Shown: positions 8,309 to 17,108 of the stretch, piece after piece
How positions within the stretch are numbered: position 1 is the stretch's first letter
Layout: each line of letters starts with the position of its first letter
Source of the DNA: Alloalcanivorax dieselolei B5
Lineage (GTDB): Bacteria > Pseudomonadota > Gammaproteobacteria > Pseudomonadales > Alcanivoracaceae
Direction: 5' to 3'
DNA: 64,000 nucleotides
Assembly (NCBI RefSeq): GCF_000300005.1
Contig: NC_018691.1
Span: 4,793,001-4,857,000 of the forward strand
Position numbers and translations under genes: made by a program
Notes under the pieces: model-generated
Databases searched by the model: none
What the model saw: only the letters and a program-made list of their open reading frames with translations
Told to the model about the DNA's origin: nothing

Positions 8309-9436
8309 CTACCCACCGGCGCGGATGCGCCGGTTCAGTTGCTCCAGCCAATCCTGCTCCTGCCATAACCAGGCCGTCTGCGGCCGCGCCAGACTGGTCG
8401 GCGTCATCACCGATACGCCGGCGGTGAGCGCCTGATCCACGGTGGATTCGATGAACGCCGCCCAGCCCCGGGGCAGCGATGAAGGCGGCCGGGACACCTG
8501 CAAATAGCCGTCGCCGAGGACCGGTTCCATGCGCCGCAGCCGGGCGAACGCCAGCCGCCGGTTCAACTGATCGTGCAGGCGCCGCAACCACTGCTCGCCG
8601 GTGGCCTCCATCAACAGCTGCCGCACCGGCGGCGCCAGCATCCGGCCAAGCCGGCCGGGCACCGGCAGACGCTCGCCGCTGGCCAGGCGAAAACGGGGAT
8701 CATCATCAAGCCACAGCGCCAGCTCCAGGAAATCCAGTTCTCCGGTGTCCATCTGCCGCAGATACTCGCTTTGTCCGGCGCCACAGCTGACCCCGAAACG
8801 CACACCGGGAAACAGCGCCCGCAGCGTCCTCGGCACTTCCACCAGATAGGCTTCCAGGGACCGCTCCTCGCGCTCGCTCCAATGCCGTGGCAGCGGCCGC
8901 TCCGGTGACCGGCCGAACACCCGGCGGATCAGCCCATGGGCCGCCGGCGGCTGGGGGAACTGGTGGCAGAAATCCACCGCCACCACCCGGTCCAGCAGGT
9001 CCCATTCACGCATCAGGCCCAGAGTCTGGGCCCAGACATCGACGAAATCCTCCGGCCGTCGCACGAAAGAGCGGCGAGCCCGGGAATCCGGCAGGAAATG
9101 GCTGTGCAGCCACAGCGACAGGCCTCGGTCGGCGGCGCCCTGCAGCAGCCGCCTCACGCCGCGGCGGATGCGGATGGTGGCCTTGCTGGCGGACAGATCG
9201 CGGCGCGGGTCGGCGGGCACATCCAGCTCGCAGCGGTCCATATGAACACCGCGCGCCGGCGCCGCCAGCAGGTGGGGAAAAGGATCCAGGCGCAGAGCGT
9301 TAAAGCCGCGAGCCACCGTCTCGTCCAGCACACGGTCCAGAGACCGGTACTCACTCGCCAGCGGCCAGGCATAATCCCAGCACGCCAGGGCGAGGCGCTC
9401 ACTCTCCTTACCTGCTGACGGTTCCTGCTCACCCAT
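8309..9436 (-). CDS. Cellulase-like (TIM-barrel glycosidase-like) protein
   Basis: The 375-residue protein resembles the sugar-binding cellulase-like family. Features that suggest a glycosidase barrel are ACWDYAWPLAS at the start, GFNALRLDPFPHLLA (about 44-58), GLSLWLHSHFLPDSRA near 110, VVAVDFCHQFPQP near 153 and the late GVSVMTPTSLARPQTAW. No signal peptide is present, so it would act inside the cell, which is odd for a cellulase. Substrate and activity are unknown, and the assignment rests on pattern only. It sits alone between convergent thrB and znuA, which is on the same strand. Confidence 0.6.
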   Translation of the reverse strand: MGEQEPSAGKESERLALACWDYAWPLASEYRSLDRVLDETVARGFNALRLDPFPHLLAAPARGVHMDRCELDVPADPRRDLSASKATIRIRRGVRRLLQGAADRGLSLWLHSHFLPDSRARRSFVRRPEDFVDVWAQTLGLMREWDLLDRVVAVDFCHQFPQPPAAHGLIRRVFGRSPERPLPRHWSEREERSLEAYLVEVPRTLRALFPGVRFGVSCGAGQSEYLRQMDTGELDFLELALWLDDDPRFRLASGERLPVPGRLGRMLAPPVRQLLMEATGEQWLRRLHDQLNRRLAFARLRRMEPVLGDGYLQVSRPPSSLPRGWAAFIESTVDQALTAGVSVMTPTSLARPQTAWLWQEQDWLEQLNRRIRAGG

Positions 9437-9514
9437 CCGCTCTGCTCTTATTCAAACAAGCGCATCAGCATACCGGTTTCGGCGCCGCGCTCAATGGGCC
9501 CGGACGGGCCAATA

Positions 9515-10402
9515 TCACGGTCCCTGCTGCAAACAGGCGACGAAAGCGGGGGTGACCACCTGTTCCAGCCAGTCGCTGTAACCGCTGTCGGCGTGGTCCC
9601 GGCCCAACGGATCCAGCCTGACCAGATCGCAGTCCGGACACAGCCGTTTCACCAGTTGCCCCTGGGCTTCCGGCTCCAGCAGAGCACACCGCATATTGCT
9701 TTTACTGATCCGCGCCGCCAACGTGACGAAGCGGCGGCTGCTCGGCCCCGCGCCCAATTGCTCGCTGATCACCAACGGGTCGGCCAGGCCAAAGTGGTGC
9801 TGAAAATAGGCGTAGGGATGATGGTAGGTCAGCCAGGCCTGCTGTTGCAGTGGCGCCAGGCGCGCGGCAATGGACTGTTCGGCGGCTGCCACCGCGGCGA
9901 TGAAGCGACCCGGTTCCATCGCCGGCAAGGGCACCCGGTCCTGCTCCGCCAATGCGCGCGCCAGTACCACCATGTTGGCGGGCGCCAGCCACAAATGCGG
10001 ATCGATCTGACTGTGCGAATGGCCGGCGTGGTCCCCGGCATGATCGTGACCGGCACTGCCATCACGCACTTCGGCGCCCGGCAAGTCCGCCAGGGCCAGG
10101 TTGGGACCGGAACGGCGCCGGATCAGCGCCGCCACTGGCGGCTCGGCATCCTCGCCAAGCCACACCACCAGATCCGCGTCCCGCACCGCCAGAGCCTGGC
10201 GTGGCGACAACGACAGATGGTGCGGATTCTGATTCGGCGCCAGCAGCGTGACCACCTCGGCCTGGTCGCCATACAGTTGACGCAACGCCATGGCCAGCGG
10301 CTCGACACTGGCGACGATGGTGGTGGCGGACGACGATGGCGAGGCCGGTAGCGAAACCGGCAACCCCACCAGGAACAGCAGGACCAACAAGAAACAGCGC
10401 AT
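9515..10402 (-). CDS. znuA: Zinc ABC transporter periplasmic binding protein ZnuA
   Basis: The 295-residue product has a signal peptide (MRCFLLVLLFLVGLPVSLPASP), then the cluster 9 binding-protein fold. Metal-ligand histidines are visible in NQNPHHLSLSPRQ (about residue 57), in DPHLWLAP (about 131) and in YHHPYAYFQHHF. A short His-rich loop (GHDHAGDHAGHSHS, about 115) precedes DPHLW, as in zinc-specific rather than manganese-specific proteins. The start used is the ATG at 10402 with the signal peptide; reading further upstream would run antisense to znuC. It is divergent from znuCB across a 96-base promoter region. Confidence 0.95.
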   Translation of the reverse strand: MRCFLLVLLFLVGLPVSLPASPSSSATTIVASVEPLAMALRQLYGDQAEVVTLLAPNQNPHHLSLSPRQALAVRDADLVVWLGEDAEPPVAALIRRRSGPNLALADLPGAEVRDGSAGHDHAGDHAGHSHSQIDPHLWLAPANMVVLARALAEQDRVPLPAMEPGRFIAAVAAAEQSIAARLAPLQQQAWLTYHHPYAYFQHHFGLADPLVISEQLGAGPSSRRFVTLAARISKSNMRCALLEPEAQGQLVKRLCPDCDLVRLDPLGRDHADSGYSDWLEQVVTPAFVACLQQGP

Positions 10403-10456
10403 GGGGCATTCCCGAAAACAGCAAACCCGGACGCCGACAAGGGCGCCTCGGAACAA

Positions 10457-10476
10457 GTGAAATAGTATATCATCAC
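10457..10476. promoter_or_regulatory. Candidate Zur box between znuA and znuC
   Basis: The AT-rich imperfect palindrome GTGAAATAGTATATCATCAC lies in the middle of the divergent promoter region. Its size, AT core and position fit a Zur operator that would shut off both arms when zinc is plentiful. The match to known Zur boxes is partial, so this is a candidate only. Confidence 0.5.
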
Positions 10477-10498
10477 GGCTTTTGAGAATGGGCCTGTT

Positions 10499-11281
10499 AT
10501 GGACACGGCATTGGTGCAACTGGATGACGTTTCCCTCTCCTTCGGCGCGGAGCCGGTGTTGGAGCGGGTATCCCTGACCCTGAATCCAGGCGGCATCACT
10601 ACCTTGATCGGCCCCAACGGCGCTGGCAAGAGCACCCTGGCCCGTGTCGTGCTGGGCCTGCAGGCGCCGGACCAGGGCCGCGTCTGGCGCCGTCCGGGCC
10701 TGCGTATCGGCTACATGCCCCAGCATCTGCAGGTGGACGAGAGCCTGCCGCTCACCGTCGACCGTTTTCTCTGGCTGGCCGCGCCAGGCCGGACCCGTCA
10801 TCGCCGTGAAGCCCTGGCCCTCACCGGCGTCTCCCACTTGCGCCGCCGGGCCGTGCGGCGGCTGTCCGGCGGCGAACTGCAACGGGTGCTGCTGGCCCGC
10901 GCGCTGCTGCGCAAACCAGACCTGCTGGTGCTGGACGAACCGGCCCAGGGCGTGGACGTGGCCGGCCAGGACGCCCTCTATGGTCTGCTCAGCGAAGTGC
11001 GTGAAAGCACCGGCTGCGGCATCCTGCTGATCTCCCATGATCTGCATCTGGTGATGGCGCGCACCGATCAGGTGGTGTGCCTGCAACATCATGTGTGCTG
11101 CTCCGGCACCCCGGAATCGGTGAGCCGGGACCCGGCCTACCACGAACTGTTCGGACCCCGCGCCGGCACCCCCAATCTGGCGCTGTACACCCACGACCAC
11201 GATCACGCCCACGATCTGCACGGCCATGTGCACGATGACCCTGAACACCATGACCACGGGGAGCACCACCACCATGATTGA
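10499..11281 (+). CDS. znuC: Zinc ABC transporter ATP-binding protein ZnuC with His-rich tail
   Basis: The 260-residue ATPase has Walker A GPNGAGKS (about 40-47), a Q-loop in GYMPQHLQ, signature [15 protein letters not shown] (about 122), Walker [13 protein letters not shown] and the switch His in ISHDLHLVM. The last 30 or so residues are a dense histidine-aspartate tail ([13 protein letters not shown] and a final EHHHHD) that could bind zinc on the cytoplasmic side. It energises import through ZnuB. The znuB start overlaps its last eight bases. Confidence 0.96.
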   Translation: MDTALVQLDDVSLSFGAEPVLERVSLTLNPGGITTLIGPNGAGKSTLARVVLGLQAPDQGRVWRRPGLRIGYMPQHLQVDESLPLTVDRFLWLAAPGRTRHRREALALTGVSHLRRRAVRRLSGGELQRVLLARALLRKPDLLVLDEPAQGVDVAGQDALYGLLSEVRESTGCGILLISHDLHLVMARTDQVVCLQHHVCCSGTPESVSRDPAYHELFGPRAGTPNLALYTHDHDHAHDLHGHVHDDPEHHDHGEHHHHD

Positions 11282-12059
11282 GTTGTTGCTGCCCTCGCTG
11301 CTGGCCGGCCTGGCGGTGGCGTTGGTCTCCGGCCCCATGGGCGCGTTCGTAGTGTGGCGGCGGATGGCGTTCTTCGGCGACACCCTGGCCCACGGCGCCC
11401 TGCTCGGCGCCGCCCTGGCCCTGGCCCTGGATGTGAACCTGTATCTGGCGGTGGTGGTGGCCTGCCTCTCCATCGCCCTGGCCCTGACCGGCCTGCAACA
11501 GCAAAGACAGATCGCTGGCGACACCCTGCTCGGCATCGTCGCTCACACGACGCTGGCCCTCGGGGTGATCAGCCTGAGCGTGCAGCAAAGCGTACAGGTG
11601 GACCTGATGGCCTATCTGTTCGGCGACCTGCTGGCGGTGACCTGGAACGACGTGCTCGCGCTGTGGGCCGGAGCGGCACTGATCATCGCCCTGGTGGTCT
11701 GGCAGTGGCGCGCGCTGCTGAGCATCACCGTGAACGAAGAGCTGGCCCAGGTGGAAGGGGTGCCCGTCGCCCTCACCCGCCTGCTACTGATGCTGCTGCT
11801 GGCGCTGCTGATCGCCGGCGCCATCCGTACCGTGGGAGTGCTGTTGATCACCTCCCTGCTGGTGATCCCCGCCGCCGGTGCCCGGCGTCTGTCCAGCACG
11901 CCGGAGCAGATGGCCATGCGCGCCAGCGTGCTCGGACTGCTGTCGGTGACCCTGGGCATGGCGATGAGCTGGTACGCGGACACCCCGGTGGGACCGTCCA
12001 TCGTGGTGGCCGCCGCCACCCTGTTTGTGCTCACGCTACTGCGCCGGCCGCCGTCCTGA
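11274..12059 (+). CDS. znuB: Zinc ABC transporter permease ZnuB
   Basis: The 261-residue membrane protein begins [45 protein letters not shown], the standard ZnuB opening, and has about eight hydrophobic segments. [10 protein letters not shown] (about 155) is the cytoplasmic loop that meets the ATPase. The ATG at 11274 is chosen because a GGGGAG site precedes it and the fold begins here; an upstream in-frame ATG falls in the znuC tail. It forms an operon with znuC (8-base overlap) and probably with the MATE gene. Confidence 0.96.
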   Translation: MIELLLPSLLAGLAVALVSGPMGAFVVWRRMAFFGDTLAHGALLGAALALALDVNLYLAVVVACLSIALALTGLQQQRQIAGDTLLGIVAHTTLALGVISLSVQQSVQVDLMAYLFGDLLAVTWNDVLALWAGAALIIALVVWQWRALLSITVNEELAQVEGVPVALTRLLLMLLLALLIAGAIRTVGVLLITSLLVIPAAGARRLSSTPEQMAMRASVLGLLSVTLGMAMSWYADTPVGPSIVVAAATLFVLTLLRRPPS

Positions 12060-12060
12060 C

Positions 12061-13362
12061 ATGAACCGCAACGCCGACCTGGACCGGCGCATCTGGGCGC
12101 TGGCCTGTCCCCTGCTGTTATCCAACGCCACCGCGCCCTTGCTGGGCTTGGTGGACACCGCCGTGGTTGGCCATCTGTCGTCGCCGGTGTTTCTGGCGGC
12201 GGTGGCGCTGGGCGGCAACGTGTTCATGTTCCTCTACTTTTCTTTCAACTTCCTGCGCATGGGCACCACCGGTTTCACCTCCCAGGCGCGCGGTGCTGGC
12301 GACAACACCCTGGTGGTACTGTTGCGGGCTTTGCTCCTTTCCTTCGCTATTGGTATTGCCCTGATCCTGCTGCAGCCGGCACTGCGCGAGCTGTCGCTGT
12401 GGCTGCTCGGCGGCAGCGACGAGGTGCAGTCCCTGGCCAGGGACTACATCAATCTGCGCATTCTTGGCGCCCCGGCGGCGCTGGCCAACTTCGCCCTGAT
12501 CGGCTTCGCCATCGGCATGCATAACACCCGCGTGCCGCTGAAAATGACGCTGCTGATGCACAGCAGCAATGCCCTGCTGGATGTGCTGCTGGTGCAAGTC
12601 TGGCACTTCGACGTGCGCGGCGTGGCCGCGGCCAGCGCCGCGGCGGAATACATCGGCCTCGCCGGCGGCCTGTTCTGGCTGCGCCGGCATCTCTTTGGCG
12701 ACGCCTGGCGGGCCCTGCCGAGACACCTGCTGCTGCAGGCCGCGCCGATGATGCGGCTGATGGCGGTGAACCGGGATATCTTCCTGCGCACCGTGGCCCT
12801 GCTCACCGTGTTCTTCTTTTTCGCCGCCCAGGGCGCCCGCCTCGACGACACCATCCTCGCCGCCAACGCCGTTCTGATCACCTTTCTGTTGCTACTGAGC
12901 AATACCCTGGACGGCTTCGCCAACGCCGCCGAAGCCCTGGTGGGAGACGCCCTGGGACGGGGCCGGACCACGGAGCTTCATCAAGCGGTACGCCGCACCG
13001 GCCTGTGGACACTGATCGTCGCGGTGATCGCCCTGATCGGCTTTGCCCTCGGCGGCGTACCACTGATCCACCTGCTCAGCGACCTGCCCGCCATCCGCGA
13101 CACCGCCACCCACTACCTGCCCTGGATGCTGCTGCTCCCCCTCACCGCCAGCGCCGGCTTCTGGCTGGACGGCGTCTTCGTCGGCGCCACCCTGGCCCGG
13201 GAAATGCGCAACACCATGCTGGTGGCCACCTTACTGTTCTTCCCGATGTGGTGGCTCACCCGCCCGCTGGACAACCATGGCCTGTGGCTGGCCCTGAACC
13301 TGTGGATGGCCAGCCGGGGGCTGTTGATGGCCTGGGTTTGGCGGCAACGCGGCTTCGTATAA
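12061..13362 (+). CDS. MATE family efflux transporter (DinF-like)
   Basis: The 433-residue protein has about 12 transmembrane segments and MATE hallmarks: LSNATAPLLGLVDTAVVGHLSSPVFLAAVALGG near the start and FLRMGTTGFTSQARGAGD (about 66-83). The pattern is closest to the DinF/NorM-related branch. It exports cationic or toxic organic compounds with Na+ or H+. It starts one base after the znuB stop, so it may be co-transcribed with znuCB; whether zinc status controls it is open. No strong terminator was seen between them. Confidence 0.92.
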   Translation: MNRNADLDRRIWALACPLLLSNATAPLLGLVDTAVVGHLSSPVFLAAVALGGNVFMFLYFSFNFLRMGTTGFTSQARGAGDNTLVVLLRALLLSFAIGIALILLQPALRELSLWLLGGSDEVQSLARDYINLRILGAPAALANFALIGFAIGMHNTRVPLKMTLLMHSSNALLDVLLVQVWHFDVRGVAAASAAAEYIGLAGGLFWLRRHLFGDAWRALPRHLLLQAAPMMRLMAVNRDIFLRTVALLTVFFFFAAQGARLDDTILAANAVLITFLLLLSNTLDGFANAAEALVGDALGRGRTTELHQAVRRTGLWTLIVAVIALIGFALGGVPLIHLLSDLPAIRDTATHYLPWMLLLPLTASAGFWLDGVFVGATLAREMRNTMLVATLLFFPMWWLTRPLDNHGLWLALNLWMASRGLLMAWVWRQRGFV

Positions 13363-13777
13363 CTCTTTGCTCTGTGGGAAGCCAGCTCGCTGGCGAATAC
13401 AACCTCAACAGAACTGAACCGCCTCTTCAAACCAGGAGAATGCAGCCCTGTTTCATTCACGGGGCAACCGTGGAACACGGAAAAGCGTTATTCATTTTCC
13501 TCCCACGGCCTTTTCGCCACCTGGGTATATACCTCCCTGCTATTCACAGCCTCATACCTCGGCATTCGCCAAATGAAAGAAAAATGTCTACACCTGGCTG
13601 ACAGCGTTGTCCAATTCGGATAGAAACCCTAAGACAGCCCGAGAATCCAGGACGGGTGGCAGACTTGGCCTGATTGGAGTAGCTAAACACGAAAAGAAAA
13701 TTGCCATGTCTTTGCCACATCTCCTGTATTGATACGGGCGGAATCGATTTATTCCAAATACGGATGGAAACAACAAT
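13363..13777. other. Intergenic stretch before the YHYH gene
   Basis: No convincing gene lies here. Soon after the MATE stop there is a solitary REP-half-like sequence (GGGAAGCCAGCTCGCTGGCG, 13377-13396). Base composition shifts to AT-rich from about 13480, which marks the left edge of a stretch unlike the neighbours. A 53-codon frame from about 13440 was seen and rejected for want of a properly spaced ribosome site or recognisable content. Confidence 0.5.
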
Positions 13778-13918
13778 ATGAAAACAATAATTTTAGCTCT
13801 TACATTGGTCTTCTTAAGTTCTTCAGTTATGGCGCATGGCGGTGGGTGCCGGAAGAGCTCCCCGCCTGGGAAGTGCTGCCATATGGATAACAGCAAGGGA
13901 GCTGTGCATTGTCATTAA
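13778..13918 (+). CDS. Small secreted YHYH-domain-like protein
   Basis: This 46-residue frame has a clean signal peptide (MKTIILALTLVFLSSSVMA) followed by a 27-residue mature part that opens HGGGC and closes AVHCH, with CC and H in the middle. That pattern matches the short YHYH-domain proteins (HGGG...GYHCH) of unknown function, often found in accessory DNA. The mature part has four Cys and four His, suggesting metal binding or disulfides in the periplasm. A GGA site lies about ten bases before the ATG. The codons are AT-rich compared with neighbouring genes, which suggests transfer. Confidence 0.72.
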   Translation: MKTIILALTLVFLSSSVMAHGGGCRKSSPPGKCCHMDNSKGAVHCH

Positions 13919-14394
13919 CAGGGTAAGTCTTGTCTTTTTCTTATCTAAGCTTAGCTTCATAGGGAAGGCAAACCACAAGGCCAGATCCCGTTTTTTCTGG
14001 ACACCCGCAAGCTCGCCAGAGTACAGCATTATAAATCAAGTGAGCCTCATGGAAGTAAAAATCAATATTGGTCAAAGTAATAACGTCGCAGAGGATCTTT
14101 TATCGGGATATGGCACAATCAAAGACCAGATGGCCTCCAGATTAAGTTTTTCCAGTATCAGGAAAACCTTTCAAATTGGATTTTGCGGCCAAGACTTTCA
14201 ACAATGAATCACTTTATGAGTTTCTGGTTTTCGCAAAAAACAAGGGAATACAAACCAATTTTCGCACATAGCAACGATGGAAATGCGAAGTCAGACTTTA
14301 TCTTTTGCCATTAGTATAGCTACTCGTCGGTCATTAGAAGGTCGCGCCAGGAAAAAGGCGAGACCCAATCTTCATTTACGCAGCAAGGAATGCC
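13919..14394. other. AT-rich stretch with a degraded frame
   Basis: No intact gene is visible. The stretch is clearly AT-rich compared with the rest of the window and holds one possible broken reading frame (given separately, 14049-14271). The final part (about 14330-14394) returns to higher GC and supplies the AAGGA ribosome site of the MOSC gene. No terminal repeats or transposase fragments were recognised. Confidence 0.5.
14049..14271 (+). pseudogene. Possible frameshifted small gene
   Basis: From the ATG at 14049 a frame encodes MEVKINIGQSNNVAEDLL and runs to a stop at 14205-14207. The next frame is open from 14146 to a stop at 14269-14271 and encodes a protein-like ending, including KTFNNESLYEFLVFAKNKG. 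The two overlap around a TTTTT run near 14147-14151, so a single frameshift could have broken one gene of about 70 codons. No family was recognised. It could also be chance frames in AT-rich DNA. Confidence 0.25.
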
Positions 14395-15144
14395 ATGAAG
14401 GTGCCGGTGACACCGATAGGAACAGTCAGCGAACTGTGGCGCTATCCCGTCAAGTCGATGCTGGGCGAGCGGTGCGAGGCGCTTCGAATGGAGGCGCGTG
14501 GTGTTGAAGGTGATCGTCTGTTTGCTGTCAGGGATAGCAAGGAGAAATTTGGAAGTGGCAAGAGCACCCGGCGCTTTCGAAAAATAGAAGGGCTTTTTCG
14601 GCTCCAGGCGAGCTACCATCACCAAGTCCCGCACATTCGACTTCCTTCTGGCCACGTCGTCGCTGGCGATAGCCCCGCGGTCCACCAGATGCTGTCCGAG
14701 GAGCTTGGACTGCCCGTGGTACTGGCTCGGGAGGAGGCCATTTCGCATTTGGATGCCGGGCCAGTGCATCTGATCACTTCCGCCTCATTAGCGTGGCTGA
14801 GCTCGGCGTTACCGAGCGTAAGCATCGACGCAAGGCGCTTCCGCCCCAATCTGGTCATCGACGTTCCTGGCGCTGATTTGGTCGAGCAGGCTTGGTTGGG
14901 TAAGCGGTTGTGCGTGGGGAAGGAAGTCGAGTTGGAGGTGTGTGCTGCCACCGAACGTTGTGGCATGGTGGCATCGACGCAAAGCGACTTGCCGGAGGAA
15001 CCAAGCATTCTACGGCATATCGCGCGGCAGGCGGACCTCAAATTCGGGGTTTATGCTCGAGTCGTGGTACCCGGGACCGTACACTTCCATGATTCGGTAG
15101 TCCTTGGTAATGGTGAAACGCGAGACCTGCCCCCAAGGTGTTGA
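14395..15144 (+). CDS. MOSC domain protein (MOSC_N plus MOSC)
   Basis: The 249-residue protein has an N-terminal beta-barrel part (ELWRYPVKSMLGERCEAL, RGVEGDRLFAV, about 14-45) and a MOSC domain with RRFRPNLVID (about 146-155) and the conserved Cys in CAATERCGMVAS (about 182-193). MOSC proteins carry molybdenum cofactor or sulfur and act in reductases such as YcbX and mARC. The acceptor here is unknown. An AAGGA site precedes the start. It lies in the accessory stretch, and the following gene is unrelated in family. Confidence 0.88.
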   Translation: MKVPVTPIGTVSELWRYPVKSMLGERCEALRMEARGVEGDRLFAVRDSKEKFGSGKSTRRFRKIEGLFRLQASYHHQVPHIRLPSGHVVAGDSPAVHQMLSEELGLPVVLAREEAISHLDAGPVHLITSASLAWLSSALPSVSIDARRFRPNLVIDVPGADLVEQAWLGKRLCVGKEVELEVCAATERCGMVASTQSDLPEEPSILRHIARQADLKFGVYARVVVPGTVHFHDSVVLGNGETRDLPPRC

Positions 15145-15184
15145 CGCCACTGAACTCACAAGCCCAGACAAAGGAAAGCATACT

Positions 15185-15880
15185 ATGAGCAGGAAACTGG
15201 CCGCCAAAATCCTATTGATTTCCTTGGTTATTTTCTCATCGCCTTTGATAGCCGCGGAAAAGCACATCGGAATTTTGGTTTACGACAAAGTATTGAGCAG
15301 TGATGTGACCGCTCCGGCCGAGGTCTTTGGCGTTGCCACGCGGAAATCCTGGTTCTCGGATTACAAGGTGTTATTAATCGGTGTGGATCGAGATGCGCCC
15401 GTCGTGACTACTGAGGAAGGCATACGCCTGACAGTCGACAAAACGATCTATGACGACCTCGAATTGGATGCGCTAATCGTAACCAGTTCTTATGTCATGG
15501 ATACGCTTTTTGAGAACAAGGACTTAACCAAATTCCTCAAAAGTCAGGCCCAGACTGTTTCCTGGCTGGCAAGCAACTGCTCTGGCGCTTTTTTGTACGC
15601 CCATGCGGGCCTGCTGGATGGTTACACCGCGACCACCTGGGCTGGTGGTGAAAAGCAGTTACAGCGTGAATTTCCCAAAATCAACGTGATCGAGGATCGC
15701 AATGTTGTCGTTGATCGCAACAGAATCTCCAGCAATGGTGGCGTTCCGTCTTATCAGGGCGCGCTGGTCCTGCTGGCCCAGATGAGTAGCGAGAGGAAGG
15801 CTCAACAGGTATTCGAAACGATCCAGTTAAATCGTCTCATACCCTGGACTGAGGTAACCCGATATTTTCCTGAAAAATAA
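15185..15880 (+). CDS. Periplasmic DJ-1/PfpI family protein
   Basis: The 231-residue protein has a signal peptide (about 1-24, ending SSPLIAA) and then a DJ-1/PfpI glutamine-amidotransferase-like fold: KHIGILVYDKVLSSDVTAPAEVFG, and the nucleophile elbow ASNCSGAFLYAHAGLLDG with Cys132. This layout resembles the sensor half of GATase1-AraC regulators, but here it stands alone and is exported. Most DJ-1 proteins are cytoplasmic, so this is unusual. The ATG at 15185 is chosen because AAGGAAAG precedes it and the signal peptide starts there. Possible roles are a hydrolase, a glyoxalase-like enzyme or a binding protein; this is not resolved. Confidence 0.85.
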   Translation: MSRKLAAKILLISLVIFSSPLIAAEKHIGILVYDKVLSSDVTAPAEVFGVATRKSWFSDYKVLLIGVDRDAPVVTTEEGIRLTVDKTIYDDLELDALIVTSSYVMDTLFENKDLTKFLKSQAQTVSWLASNCSGAFLYAHAGLLDGYTATTWAGGEKQLQREFPKINVIEDRNVVVDRNRISSNGGVPSYQGALVLLAQMSSERKAQQVFETIQLNRLIPWTEVTRYFPEK

Positions 15881-15944
15881 GCGCGAACAACATGCAGTAT
15901 TGCTTATTGCCGGAAACCCGGAGTAGCCGTTAAGTAGAAGAAGC

Positions 15945-16364
15945 ATGGAAATACGATCATTCAGAGAGAACGACAGAAGCACCGTGATTGCGCTTTGGGA
16001 AGCGTGCGGATTGACTCGCCCCTGGAACGATCCAAACAGCGATATTTCCCGAAAACTCCATGTGCAGCCCGAACTGTTCTTCGTCGGGGAGGTCGATGGG
16101 AAAGTGGTCGCCTCCGCCATGGCGGGATATGACGGCCATCGGGGTTCCGTCTTTTATTTGGCCGTATCACCTGAACACCAACATCGCGGGTTCGGACAGA
16201 TTCTGATGTTGAAAGTAGAAGACGCTCTTACCGCGATGGGCTGCCCCAAGCTGAATATTGTGGTGCGCAGCTCGAACAAACAGGTTCTGGCATTTTATCG
16301 GCACCTCGGTTACGCGGTCGATGATGTAGTAAGCATGGGCAAGCGGCTCATCCCAGATGCTTAA
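15945..16364 (+). CDS. ypeA: GNAT acetyltransferase, YpeA type
   Basis: The 139-residue protein matches E. coli YpeA along its length: MEIRSFRENDRSTVIALWEACGLTRPWNDP at the start, MAGYDGHRGSVFYLAVSPEHQHRGFGQILM in the acetyl-CoA site (the R/Q-x-x-G/A loop is HQHRGFG) and FYRHLGYAVDDVVSMGKRLI at the end. The cellular substrate of YpeA is not established. It has its own short upstream gap (64 bases) after the DJ-1 gene. Confidence 0.92.
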   Translation: MEIRSFRENDRSTVIALWEACGLTRPWNDPNSDISRKLHVQPELFFVGEVDGKVVASAMAGYDGHRGSVFYLAVSPEHQHRGFGQILMLKVEDALTAMGCPKLNIVVRSSNKQVLAFYRHLGYAVDDVVSMGKRLIPDA

Positions 16365-16493
16365 CCAAGGCAAGCATTGGACTCCGTTCGCTCCAGCTTT
16401 TCCCCCATCAAAGAAGACAGCAGTACTCTTAGCGTTTCTCCCGCTTGTCATGACTGATATGGTCGTCTTTCTTTTCCTTTTTCGAGTCTGAAC

Positions 16494-17078
16494 ATGACAC
16501 CAACGCTCAATACCTTGCTCACGGAACTTGAACAAAGAGGCGAAGACAATGATGCCCGGGTCAGCGAACGCCGCCGGAAGTACTTGAATATAACCCGGGA
16601 TACCGGTGAGTTCCTCGCGGTGCTGGTCAAGGCGATCCGGGCTGAGCGGGTGCTGGAGATTGGCACCTCCAACGGTTACTCCACGCTCTGGCTGGCTTCG
16701 TCATTGAGCGATGGCGGTCGGGTGACAACGGTGGAGTGCGATGACGACAAGGTTGGTGAAGCCAAGGCAAATTTTGAGCGCGCTGGCCTTGCCGATCGCA
16801 TTGAGCAGATCAAGGGCGACGCCGTCACTTATCTCCAAGGCAATACCGCGACCTTTGATCTGGTCTTTCTCGATGCCGACCGGAGCCAGTATCTGGATAT
16901 GGCCGACCCTATCATCGACGCAGTGAAGCCCGGCGGTGTTCTGGTTTGCGACAACGCCTTGTCTCATGCGGCGGAGATGGCCGACTTCATCACCTGTCTT
17001 CAGGGACGGCCCCAGTTCACTACTTGCCTGGTGCCTGTGGGCAAGGGAGAGTTCGTCGCGCATAAATCCCGAACGTGA
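16494..17078 (+). CDS. SAM-dependent O-methyltransferase
   Basis: The 194-residue protein is a class I methyltransferase of the small COMT-like group. The SAM site is VLEIGTSNGYSTLWLAS (about 53-69), with acidic VTTVECDDDKVGEA, then GDAVTYL and FDLVFLDADRSQYLD (about 121-135), which holds the metal-binding Asp residues. It probably methylates a hydroxyl group of a small aromatic compound; the target is unknown. Its last codons reappear as a fragment at 17705-17758, evidence of a past duplication. Confidence 0.88.
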   Translation: MTPTLNTLLTELEQRGEDNDARVSERRRKYLNITRDTGEFLAVLVKAIRAERVLEIGTSNGYSTLWLASSLSDGGRVTTVECDDDKVGEAKANFERAGLADRIEQIKGDAVTYLQGNTATFDLVFLDADRSQYLDMADPIIDAVKPGGVLVCDNALSHAAEMADFITCLQGRPQFTTCLVPVGKGEFVAHKSRT

Positions 17079-17108
17079 GCACCACAGGAACCAACCAGGA
17101 AGGAGCCA

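Noticed and set aside
10403-11536. Extension of znuA upstream to give a 673-residue protein
   Set aside because: The extension runs antisense to znuC and znuB and the signal peptide at 10402 marks the real start.
13441-13602. A 53-codon frame (MQPCFIHGATVEHGK) after the MATE gene
   Set aside because: The GGAG is too close to the ATG, and no signal, motif or partner is seen.
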